Positions 43,217-50,847 of a stretch of DNA of 64,000 nucleotides are shown here, one piece after another; position 1 is the first letter of the stretch, and the number at the start of each line of letters is the position of its first letter. This DNA comes from Streptomyces longwoodensis. Its GTDB lineage: Bacteria; Actinomycetota; Actinomycetes; Streptomycetales; Streptomycetaceae. The DNA is taken from the NCBI RefSeq assembly GCF_001514125.1, contig NZ_KQ948558.1:186001-250000 (forward strand), read 5' to 3'. The notes beneath the pieces are model-generated. The model saw only the letters and a list, made by a program, of their open reading frames with translations, was not told where the DNA came from and searched no databases. The position numbers and the translations under genes are program-made.

Positions 43217-44230
43217 GTGGCCCCCCGACCCCGGATCAAGGACGTCGCCGAGTACGCGGGCGTCTCACCGAAGACCGTCTCGAACGTCATCAACGACTAC
43301 GAGCACGTCTCGGAGAAGACCAGGAGCGCCGTGCGCGAGGCCATCGAGGCCCTCGGCTACCGCGTCAACATCGCCGGGCGCCAGCTCCGCAAGGGCCGCA
43401 CCGGGATGATCACGCTCGCGGTGCCCGAACTGGACGTGGCGTACTTCGCGGAGCTGGCCAAGCACGTGATGGCGGCGGCGGACCGGCGCGGCCTGACCGT
43501 GCTCCTGCACCAGACCGGCGGGGTGCGTGAGCGGGAGCTGGCCGCGCTGCACGGCTTCGACGCGCAGTTCACCGACGGGACGATCCTCAGCCCGCTGTCC
43601 CTGCTGCCGCGCGACCTCGCGACGCGGGACACGCGCCTGCCGGTCGTCCTGCTGGGCGAGCGCTCCCAGCCGGGCTCCGCCGACCACGTGGGCATCGACA
43701 ACGTGGCGGCCGCCCGGGAGGCCACCGAGCACCTGCTGGCCCGCGGCCGGCGCTCCATCGCCGTCGTCGGCGGGGCGCTGACCGGCCGGCAGGGCACCGA
43801 CCGGCTGCGCACCCGCGGCTACCGCGAGGCGCTGCGCGCGGCCCGCGTGCCCTTCGACGCCGACCTGGTCGTGCCGGTCGACGCGTTCCACTGGCAGGAC
43901 GGCGCCCGGGCGGTGGGTGCGGTGCTGCGCAGGGACGTGCGCCCCGACGCACTGCTGTGCCTCAACGACCACCTGGCCCTGGGTGCCCTGCGCGCCCTGC
44001 ACGAGGCGGGGCTCGCCGCCCCGCGCGACCTGGACGTGGTGGGGTTCGACGACATCGAGGCGGGCCGCTTCAGCGTGCCCAGCCTGACGACGGTCGCCCC
44101 CGACAAGGCGGCCATCGCCGACTCCGCGGTCTCCCTGCTGCTCGACCGCATCGAACGGCACGGCACCGAGGACGCCACCGACCACGTCGTGGAGCACCGG
44201 CTCGTCGTGCGGGAGAGCAGCGGGGGGTGA
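43217..44230 (+). CDS. LacI family transcriptional regulator
   Basis: 337 aa. The helix-turn-helix opens the protein (IKDVAEYAGVSPKTVSNVIN) with hinge helix AGRQLRKGRTG near residues 50-60. A periplasmic-binding-like sugar domain follows (LTVLLHQTGG, DHVGIDNVAAAREATEHLL, DALLCLNDHLALGALRAL, DVVGFDDIEAGRFSVPSLTTV). I chose GTG 43217 with GAGG upstream because the family starts just before R-I-K-D-V-A; GTG 43172 is the longer alternative. It is the likely repressor of the importer and both GH2 genes through the three TTACATCGATGTAA-like sites. Confidence 0.93.
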   Translation: MAPRPRIKDVAEYAGVSPKTVSNVINDYEHVSEKTRSAVREAIEALGYRVNIAGRQLRKGRTGMITLAVPELDVAYFAELAKHVMAAADRRGLTVLLHQTGGVRERELAALHGFDAQFTDGTILSPLSLLPRDLATRDTRLPVVLLGERSQPGSADHVGIDNVAAAREATEHLLARGRRSIAVVGGALTGRQGTDRLRTRGYREALRAARVPFDADLVVPVDAFHWQDGARAVGAVLRRDVRPDALLCLNDHLALGALRALHEAGLAAPRDLDVVGFDDIEAGRFSVPSLTTVAPDKAAIADSAVSLLLDRIERHGTEDATDHVVEHRLVVRESSGG

Positions 44231-44305
44231 ACGGGCCCAGCGGCAGGCGGGTCGAGTGGATCACGGGGTCGCCGCCGTCCGCTGCGGCGACCCTTTACAC
44301 CGCCC

Positions 44306-44319
44306 TTGCAACGATGTAA
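44306..44319. promoter_or_regulatory. LacI-type operator copy 3, before the secreted GH2
   Basis: TTGCAACGATGTAA, differing at two positions from the core palindrome at 43119. It lies about 140 bp upstream of the secreted GH2 start (44462) and 75 bp after the LacI stop, consistent with a separate promoter for the secreted enzyme. Confidence 0.7.
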
Positions 44320-44461
44320 AACCGGGGTCGGATCGACGCTTCCAGCCGCCGCGCAGCACCTCGCTCCCCGCACGCCGGCTTCCTCTGCGTCCCGTTCTGC
44401 ATGTCATGCACCTGCCAGCACCGCCGTCAGCGCTCCGCCCCACGCCCCCGAGGAGCAGCCC

Positions 44462-46855
44462 ATGGGCTCGTCACCGCCGCCGGACCCGCACACCGCCCGC
44501 CCCCGCACCCTGCGCTCCACCGCGGCGGCCCTGTTCGCCGCCCTGGCCTTGCTGTGCGGGGCCGCGTCGGTCTCGGCCGGCAGCGCCGCGGCGCAGACCG
44601 CCGTGACCGACAGGGCTGCCGCGCAGGCCGCCGCCTGGACCCCCAAGCCCTCCCCCATGACGACGCCCTGGACCGCGCAGGTCCCGGTCGACCACCCGCT
44701 GCCCGAGTACCCGCGCCCCCAGCTCACCCGCTCCGACTGGCTGAACCTCAACGGCCTCTGGGACTTCGCGGTGACTGCGGCGGACGCGGGCCAGCCGTCC
44801 GTGTGGCCGCAACAGATCCGCGTGCCGTTCGTCGCCGAGTCCGCGCTCTCGGGCGTCCAGCGCAAGATCACCCAGGACGACCGGCTGTGGTACCGGCGCA
44901 CGGTCACCGTCCCGGCCGGCTGGAGCGGCCGGCGGGTCCAGCTGAACTTCGGCGCGAGCGACTGGCGCACCACGGTCTGGGTCAACGGGCGCCAGGCCGG
45001 CACCCCCCACAGCGGCGGCTACGACGCCTTCTCCTACGACATCACCGACCTGCTGACCTCCGGCACCAACACCCTGGTCGTCTCCGTCTGGGACCCCACC
45101 CAGAACGGCGACCAGGCCATCGGCAAGCAGCGCGTCAACGACGTCACCCCGCACCCCGGGGGCGGCATCTTCTACACCGCCGCCTCGGGCATCTGGCAGA
45201 CCGTGTGGCTGGAGCCCACCCCGGCGGCGCACCTCACGCGCCTGGACCTGGTGCCGGACCCGACGGCCGGCACCCTCCGGGTCACCGTCCTGGGCGCCGG
45301 GGTCAACGGGCACACCGCACGGGTGACGGTCTCGGCGGGCGGCACCGTCGTGGGCACCGCCACCGGACCGGTCGGGAGCACCTTCACCGTGCCGGTGCCC
45401 GCACCCCACCTGTGGACGCCCGACGACCCGTACCTCTACGACGTCCGGGCCGACCTGCTCGCCGGCACCGCGACCGTGGACTCCGTGGGCAGCTACACCG
45501 GCATGCGCTCCATCGCCCTCGCGAAAGTCGACGGCGTGCTGCGCCCCGTCCTGAACGGCAGGTTCGTCTTCCAGACGGGCACCCTCGACCAGGGCTACTG
45601 GCCCGACGGCATCTACACCGCTCCCACCGACGACGCCCTGAGGTACGACCTGCAGAAGCACAAGGACCTCGGCTTCAACATGGTCCGCAAGCACATCAAG
45701 GTCGAGCCGCAGCGCTGGTTCTACTGGGCCGACCGGCTCGGACTGCTGGTGTGGCAGGACATGCCCGCCATGGACCTGCGCACCCCCGGCGCCGCCGCCC
45801 GCACCCAGTGGGAAAGCGAGTTCCACCGCGTCGTCGACCAGCACCGCAGCTCCCCCGCGCTCGTGCTGTGGGTCGACCAGAACGAGGGCTGGGGCCAGTA
45901 CGACCAGGCCCGCATCGCCTCCGACATCAAGGCGTACGACCCCTCGCGGCTGGTGGACAACATGAGCGGCGTCAACTGCTGCGGCGCCGTGGACGGGGGC
46001 AACGGCGACGTCATCGACCACCACGTGTACGTCGGCCCGGGCGTGACCCCGCCTACCGCGACCCGCGCGGCCGTCCTCGGCGAGTACGGAGGGCTCGGAT
46101 ACCGGGTGACCGGCCACGAGTGGTACCCCGGTGGCGGGTTCAGCTACGAGGACCAGGCCACCACCGCCCGGCTGAACGACCGCCTGACCGGCCTTCTGGA
46201 CGCCCTGCGACTCCAGCAGATGCCGGCCGGCCTGTCGGCGTCCGTCTACACGGAGATCACGGACGTCGAGAACGAGGCCAACGGCCTGCTGACGTACGAC
46301 CGTCAGGTGGTCAAGGTCGACCAGGCCCGGGTCAGGGCGGCCAACCAGGCCCTGATCGACGCCTCGCGCAACCCCGCACCGCGCGTCACCCTGCCGACCG
46401 GCGCGTACAAGTCGCTGCGGGTCACCACCCCCGGCTTCACCGACCGCTACGCCCGGCACCGGGACGGGCTCGGCTACACCGAGGTGGTGAACGGCTCCAG
46501 CACCGACCTGCTGAAGCAGGACGCCACCTGGCGGATCGTGCCCGGCCTCGCCGACTCCTCCTGCTACTCCTTCGAGTCGCGCAACTACCCCGGCGAGTAC
46601 CTGCGCCACCGCGACTTCCGCGTCCGCAAGGACCCGAGCGACGGCTCGGACCTGTTCCGGGCGGACGCCACCTGGTGCGCGGTGCCCGGCAGCGGTGGCG
46701 TACGGCTGATGGCGTCGAACTTCCCGGGCCAGTACCTGCGCCACATCGACGCGGAACTGTGGCTGGCCACCCCGGGGGGCGCCCACGCCTGGGACAACCC
46801 GGCGTCCTTCACCGAGGACACCACCTGGGCCGTGGCAGATGCCTGGGCACCGTGA
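44462..46855 (+). CDS. Secreted glycoside hydrolase family 2 enzyme with CBM42-like (AbfB) tail
   Basis: 797 aa. A Sec signal covers about residues 1-45 (RSTAAALFAALALLCGAASV; AGSAAAQ). GH2 domains follow: LTRSDWLNLNGLWDF, VAESALSGVQRK, then TIM barrel with Glu475 in DQNEGWG (acid/base) and Glu541 in LGEYGGLGY (nucleophile). Residues from about 650 form an AbfB-type carbohydrate-binding domain (FTDRYARHRDG, YPGEYLRHRDF, FPGQYLRHIDA), a fold known to bind arabinofuranosyl side chains. This points to action on an arabinose-decorated polysaccharide outside the cell, with products imported by the ABC system. ATG 44462 has GAGGAG about six bases before. Confidence 0.9.
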   Translation: MGSSPPPDPHTARPRTLRSTAAALFAALALLCGAASVSAGSAAAQTAVTDRAAAQAAAWTPKPSPMTTPWTAQVPVDHPLPEYPRPQLTRSDWLNLNGLWDFAVTAADAGQPSVWPQQIRVPFVAESALSGVQRKITQDDRLWYRRTVTVPAGWSGRRVQLNFGASDWRTTVWVNGRQAGTPHSGGYDAFSYDITDLLTSGTNTLVVSVWDPTQNGDQAIGKQRVNDVTPHPGGGIFYTAASGIWQTVWLEPTPAAHLTRLDLVPDPTAGTLRVTVLGAGVNGHTARVTVSAGGTVVGTATGPVGSTFTVPVPAPHLWTPDDPYLYDVRADLLAGTATVDSVGSYTGMRSIALAKVDGVLRPVLNGRFVFQTGTLDQGYWPDGIYTAPTDDALRYDLQKHKDLGFNMVRKHIKVEPQRWFYWADRLGLLVWQDMPAMDLRTPGAAARTQWESEFHRVVDQHRSSPALVLWVDQNEGWGQYDQARIASDIKAYDPSRLVDNMSGVNCCGAVDGGNGDVIDHHVYVGPGVTPPTATRAAVLGEYGGLGYRVTGHEWYPGGGFSYEDQATTARLNDRLTGLLDALRLQQMPAGLSASVYTEITDVENEANGLLTYDRQVVKVDQARVRAANQALIDASRNPAPRVTLPTGAYKSLRVTTPGFTDRYARHRDGLGYTEVVNGSSTDLLKQDATWRIVPGLADSSCYSFESRNYPGEYLRHRDFRVRKDPSDGSDLFRADATWCAVPGSGGVRLMASNFPGQYLRHIDAELWLATPGGAHAWDNPASFTEDTTWAVADAWAP

Positions 46856-46874
46856 CCCCGGTGAGCAGGAACCT

Positions 46875-46921
46875 TTGACAAAGCGGAACGTCGCTCCGGA
46901 TACTACCGGAACGATGTTCCG
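46875..46921 (+). promoter_or_regulatory. Promoter with twin palindromic operators before the alpha/beta hydrolase
   Basis: TTGACA (46875-46880) and GATACT (46899-46904) give an 18-bp spaced promoter. Two related 15-bp palindromes overlap it: CGGAACGTCGCTCCG (46884-46898), inside the spacer, and CGGAACGATGTTCCG (46907-46921), just after the -10. Their centres are 23 bp apart. This is the pattern of a repressor site, but no regulator gene is adjacent. Confidence 0.7.
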
Positions 46922-46942
46922 CTTCGAAGGGATCTCCTCGCC

Positions 46943-47908
46943 ATGCGCGCACCCACCGCCCACATCTCCCCCTCCGCCGCCGCCACCCGGCCCGTGCTGT
47001 CGTACAGCCCGGTGGTGCTGTCCGTGCCCGGGCGGCCGGTGGACCTCGAGGTCCGGGTCACCGCGCCGGTGACCGGGACCGCGCTGCCCGTCGTCCTGCT
47101 CTCGCACGGGCACGGCAGCTCGCACCACCTCTCCTCGCTGAACGGGTACGCGCCCCTCGCCCAGCTCTGGGCGGCGGCCGGGTTCGTCGTCCTCCAGCCC
47201 ACCCACCTCAGCTCCCGCACCCTGAGCCACCGGCTGGCCGGCGCCCCCGGCGCGCCGTTCTTCTGGCGCTCCCGCGCACGGGACATGAGCGACCTCCTCG
47301 ACCGGCTGGACGAGATCGAGAAGACCGTGCCGCAGCTCGCGGGGCGCGTCGACCACGACCGGGTGGCGGTCGCCGGGCACTCGCTCGGCGGTCACACCGC
47401 GAGCCTGCTCCTGGGCGCCCGGACCACCGACCCGGACACCGGCGAGGTGGTGGACCTGAGCGAACCCCGCATCGGCGCGGGCGTGCTGCTCGCCGCGCCG
47501 GGCAGGGGCGGCGACGTCCTCACCGGGCCGATGGCCGGGGCGGTGCCGTTCTTCCGGTCCACCGACTTCTCCACGATGACCACACCCGCCCTGGTCGTCG
47601 CCGGGGACGAGGACGACTCCCGGCACTTCACCGACGTGGGGCCCGACTGGCACGCCGACCCCTACCGGCTCGCCCCCGCGCCCAAGACGCTGCTCACCCT
47701 CTTCGGCGCCGGGCACCTGCTCGGCGGGATCTCCGGGTACGACGCCGCCGAGACCACCGACGAGGACCCGGGGCGGGTGGCCGCCCTCGGCCGGCTCACC
47801 TCGGCCTGGCTGCGCAGCCGGCTCCAGCCGGGCGACCCCGCCTGGCGCACCGCGAGCGAGGCCCTGACGACCGGGGACGGCGCGGTGGGCCGGGTCGAGT
47901 CGAAGTAG
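46943..47908 (+). CDS. Alpha/beta hydrolase (chlorophyllase/PET-hydrolase-like)
   Basis: 321 aa without signal peptide. VVLLSHGHGSSHHLSSLNGY gives the oxyanion region, GHSLGGHTASLLLGAR the nucleophile Ser near residue 145, AGDEDDS the acid, and FGAGHLLGGISG the His. It resembles large alpha/beta hydrolases related to chlorophyllase and dienelactone hydrolases; the substrate is unknown. ATG 46943 lies 22 bp after a strong promoter with two operator palindromes, so expression is probably tightly repressed until an inducer appears. The aldo/keto reductase remnant follows 63 bp downstream and may have been co-transcribed. Confidence 0.85.
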   Translation: MRAPTAHISPSAAATRPVLSYSPVVLSVPGRPVDLEVRVTAPVTGTALPVVLLSHGHGSSHHLSSLNGYAPLAQLWAAAGFVVLQPTHLSSRTLSHRLAGAPGAPFFWRSRARDMSDLLDRLDEIEKTVPQLAGRVDHDRVAVAGHSLGGHTASLLLGARTTDPDTGEVVDLSEPRIGAGVLLAAPGRGGDVLTGPMAGAVPFFRSTDFSTMTTPALVVAGDEDDSRHFTDVGPDWHADPYRLAPAPKTLLTLFGAGHLLGGISGYDAAETTDEDPGRVAALGRLTSAWLRSRLQPGDPAWRTASEALTTGDGAVGRVESK

Positions 47909-47971
47909 GCCGCGCCTTCCCCGGAACCCGGGGTCCGAGGCGACACACGACCGCGACCCCTGGGGAGCCAC

Positions 47972-48962
47972 ATGCGTTACCGCACACTGGGCAGCTCGGA
48001 CCTCGAGGTCTCCGAGATCTCGCTGGGGTCCTGGCTCACCTACTCCGGCGGCATCGAGGCGGACCGGACCCGGGCCTGCACCGAAGCGGCGTTCGACGCG
48101 GGCATCACCTTCTTCGACACCCCCTACGGCCGGGGCGCCGCCGAGACCGCGTGGGGCGAGATCCTCTCGGCCCACCCCCGCGACTCCTACGTCCTCGCCA
48201 CCAAGGTCTACTTCCCGATGTCGGACGACCCGGCCGACCAGGGCCTGGCGCCGGCGCACATAGCGCGGCAGATCGACGCGTCCCCCACCCGGCTCAGGAC
48301 CGACCACGTCGACCTGTACCAGGCGCACCGCTTCGACCCGGGCGTCCCGGTCGAGGACGTGGTGGAGGCGTTCCAGAAGGTCGTGGACCAGGGCAAGGCC
48401 CGCTGCATCGGGTTCAGCGAGTGGACGCCGGAGCAGATCCGCGCCGCCCTCGACGTCGCAGGACCGGACCTGTTCGTCTCCTCCCAGCCGCAGTACTCGA
48501 TGCTGTGGCAGGCGCCGGAGGCCGAGGTCTTCGGGCTGTGCGCGTCCCACGGCATCTCGCAGGTCGTGTGGTCCCCGCTCGCCCAGGGCGTCCTCACCGG
48601 GAAGTACCGCCCGGGGCAGCCCGTGCCGGAGGGCAGCCGGTTCGCCAGCGCGGACATGGCGGTGTCGCAGGACCTTGTCTACAGCGACGTCACCCTGGAG
48701 GCCGTCCAGCGCCTGGTGCCGCTCGCCGAGGAGGCGGGGATGAGCATGCCGACCCTGCGCTGGCCTGGGTGCTGCGCCGCGGCGAGGTCGCCTCGGCCAT
48801 CACCGGTGCCTCCCGGCCCGAGCAGGTGCACGCCAACGCCGCCGCCTCCGGGGTGGAGTTGTCCGACGACCTGCTCGCGGCCGTGAACGGGCCCTGGGTG
48901 ACGTCCCCGTCACCGGGCCCACCCTGGCCCCGGGCGCCCGGCCGGGCGTCAAGCACCGCTGA
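47972..48962 (+). pseudogene. Aldo/keto reductase broken by two frameshifts
   Basis: NADPH-dependent aldo/keto reductase of the KCNAB/YghZ-like group. The first frame is normal from MRYRTLGSSDLEVSEISLGS through FFDTPYGRGAAET, RTDHVDLYQAHRFDP, CIGFSEWTPEQI and GVLTGKYRPGQ. At about 48757-48762 one base is missing and the sequence continues in the next frame as LAWVLRRGEVASAITGASRP. At about 48889-48894 a second base is missing, and the expected C-terminus ALGDVPVTGPTLAPGARPG runs in the third frame to TGA 48960-48962. Read without the shifts, the protein would be about 330 aa, normal for the family. Either a recent pseudogene or two sequencing errors in GC-rich runs. Confidence 0.8.
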
Positions 48963-49042
48963 CCCGGCGGCGGGGGCCCGGGGGCCGAGCAGCGCGCAGT
49001 GCCGCACGGGGCCCCGGACCGCCGGGCGCCCGGCCGACGCGG

Positions 49043-49324
49043 TCAGTCGGCGAGCGCGCCGCTCACGCAGGAGAGGTACTGCTCGCTGATGTCGATGCCC
49101 GGTCCGGCCCAGGGGGCGGGGCACGGCACCAGCGCCTCGACCAGCGGTTCGCCGACCGCCCCGACCGCCTCGGCCACGGGCTCGCCGACGACCGGCGCGG
49201 CGATGCCGGCGAGGCCGCTCGTCGCGGCGTCCGCCGGCTGCGGGGCCGCCATGGCCGTCGTACCGCCGCCGAGCATCGCGGCGCCGGCCAGCAACGTGAC
49301 CGCTCCCAGCTTCGTCCCACGCAT
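49043..49324 (-). CDS. Small secreted protein, 93 aa
   Basis: Starts MRGTKLGAVTLLAGAAMLGG with a signal peptide that should be cut after AMA. The mature part is about 65 residues: Ala/Pro/Val-rich with the repeated-looking VVGEPVAEAVGAVGEPLVEA, and two Cys (PCPAPWAG, YLSCVSG) that could form a disulfide. No family is recognised. ATG 49324 has GGAG about eight bases upstream. It is divergent from the acetyltransferase gene. Confidence 0.65.
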   Translation of the reverse strand: MRGTKLGAVTLLAGAAMLGGGTTAMAAPQPADAATSGLAGIAAPVVGEPVAEAVGAVGEPLVEALVPCPAPWAGPGIDISEQYLSCVSGALAD

Positions 49325-49440
49325 CAAGATCGCTCCGTTCGTCTCGTCCGGCGCCGGAGGTGGCGCCGCTGGGAGAACGCCCACGGCCCGGCCCGGGTAA
49401 CGGCGTTCCGCCGCAGGTCACGCCCGGGCCACCGAACGGA

Positions 49441-49475
49441 GCGTACGATCGTACGCCCGGTGGGTACGATCGTAC
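49441..49475. promoter_or_regulatory. Twin TetR-type operators
   Basis: Perfect palindromes GCGTACGATCGTACGC (49441-49456) and GTACGATCGTAC (49464-49475) lie end to end. A TACGAT -10 element (49465-49470) is inside the second copy and ends seven bases before ATG 49478, so the gene is probably leaderless and repressed by occupancy. The TetR gene two cistrons on is the natural ligand-sensing partner. Confidence 0.75.
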
Positions 49476-49477
49476 GC

Positions 49478-50059
49478 ATGGCGACCGACCACTTCGCGGG
49501 TGACCCGCGCACGAACCTGGAACGCATGCGGGCGGGCGACCTCTACATCGCCGACGACCCCGAGATCGCCCGCAGGCAGCAGGAGGCCGTCCGGCTGGCC
49601 GCGCGCTACCAGGCGGCCTACGCCGAGGACGCGGACACCGCCCGGCCCCTGCTGGCCCAACTGCTCGGCGCGCTCGGCGAGGAGGCGCACGTGCGGCCCC
49701 CGCTGTACGTCGACTACGGCAGCAACATCCGCATCGGCGCCCGTACCTTCGTCAACTACAACCTGACCGCGCTGGACGTCGCGGACATCTTCATCGGCGC
49801 CGACTGCCAGATCGGCCCGAACGTCCAACTGCTGACCCCCACGCACCCGTTGGAGCCCGGTCCGCGGCGCGACAAGCTGGAGGCCGCCCGGCCGATCACG
49901 ATCGGCGACAACGTGTGGCTCGGCGGCGGCGCCATCGTGCTGCCGGGCGTCACCATCGGGCACAACTCCGTCATCGGCGCGGGCTCCGTCGTCACCAAGG
50001 ACGTCCCCCCGAACGTCGTCGCCGTCGGCAACCCGGCCCGGCCGGTGCGGCACCTCTAG
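49478..50059 (+). CDS. Maltose/galactoside O-acetyltransferase-type hexapeptide enzyme
   Basis: 193 aa left-handed beta-helix acetyltransferase that uses acetyl-CoA. The N-terminal MAC domain has LERMRAGDLYIADDPEIARR. The hexapeptide part reads PLYVDYGSNIRIGARTFVNY, the catalytic His is in LLTPTHPLEPG, and DNVWLGGGAIVLPGVTIGHN and GSVVTKDVPPNVVAVGNPAR close it. ATG 49478 is taken because it follows a -10 element at leaderless distance; GTG 49460 has no ribosome site. It forms an operon with the TetR gene 8 bp downstream. The acceptor is probably a sugar or sugar-like compound. Confidence 0.9.
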   Translation: MATDHFAGDPRTNLERMRAGDLYIADDPEIARRQQEAVRLAARYQAAYAEDADTARPLLAQLLGALGEEAHVRPPLYVDYGSNIRIGARTFVNYNLTALDVADIFIGADCQIGPNVQLLTPTHPLEPGPRRDKLEAARPITIGDNVWLGGGAIVLPGVTIGHNSVIGAGSVVTKDVPPNVVAVGNPARPVRHL

Positions 50060-50067
50060 GAGGTGTC

Positions 50068-50664
50068 ATGGCCACCGGACACACCGACCCATGGCGTCGT
50101 GACCGCATCCTCGACGCCACCCTCGACCTCATCGCCGACGAGGGAATCGCCCGTGTCTCCCACCGCAGGATCGCCGCCCGGGCCGGCGTTCCCCTGGGTT
50201 CGATGACGTACCACTTCGACGGCATCGACGACCTGCTGCGCGAGGCGTTCGGCCGGTTCACGGACCACATCGCCGCCGTGTTCGACGCCCACCTCGCCGG
50301 CCCGGCCGACCCCGACCAGGCCCGCCGGGCCGTGGCCGACCTGGTGCACGTCCTGTCCGAGGGCAGTCGGCGCGACCTCGTCCTCGCCCAGGAGCTGTAC
50401 ACCCTCGCCGCCCGCCGGCCCGCGTACCGGGAGCTGACGCACGCGTGGATGCACCGCAGCCGCGTCCACCTCGAACGGCACTTCGACCCGGACACGGCCC
50501 GCCAACTCGACGCCCTCATCGAGGGCCTGACCCTCCATCGGGCCCTGGCCACCGAGCCCCACGACCGCGCGCTGACCCTGGAGGCCGTCACCCGCATCAC
50601 CACGACCGGCCCGTACGCGCCGCGCGGCTCCACCGGCCCCGCCACGGGCGACTCCCCACCGTAA
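50068..50664 (+). CDS. TetR family transcriptional regulator
   Basis: 198 aa. The helix-turn-helix covers residues 10-55 (RILDATLDLIADEGIARVSH, RRIAARAGVPLGSMTYHF) and the rest is a helical ligand domain. ATG 50068 has a strong AGGAGGT at 50058-50064. Being the second gene behind the twin palindromes at 49441-49475 it probably represses its own operon. The ligand is unknown, perhaps the toxic substrate acetylated by the first gene product. Confidence 0.9.
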   Translation: MATGHTDPWRRDRILDATLDLIADEGIARVSHRRIAARAGVPLGSMTYHFDGIDDLLREAFGRFTDHIAAVFDAHLAGPADPDQARRAVADLVHVLSEGSRRDLVLAQELYTLAARRPAYRELTHAWMHRSRVHLERHFDPDTARQLDALIEGLTLHRALATEPHDRALTLEAVTRITTTGPYAPRGSTGPATGDSPP

Positions 50665-50674
50665 GGCGATATAT

Positions 50675-50688
50675 TTGTCCGGCGACAA
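50675..50688. promoter_or_regulatory. Small palindrome upstream of the GAF-SpoIIE gene
   Basis: TTGTC-CGGC-GACAA in an AT-rich patch (ATATATTTGTC) that stands out in this GC-rich DNA, 160 bp before the start of the gene at 50848. It could be an operator or part of a promoter; no regulator can be assigned. Confidence 0.35.
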
Positions 50689-50847
50689 CTATCTGACGTC
50701 CGACCGGCCGTCAGGCGACGACGTGGGAGAGGCAAGTGGCGCTGCTCGCGCTCCAGTTCCCCCCCTCGGCAGCGGGTCGGCGTGCCCAGGCGCACCACTC
50801 CGCACGCACGAGTGAGGCCGCCCGCTCGCTGACGAGGCGGGTGACGC

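Noticed and set aside
44471..48550. A 1359-codon minus-strand open frame opposite the secreted GH2, hydrolase and reductase genes
   Set aside because: It spans several real genes and intergenic promoters on the other strand and encodes only compositionally biased sequence.
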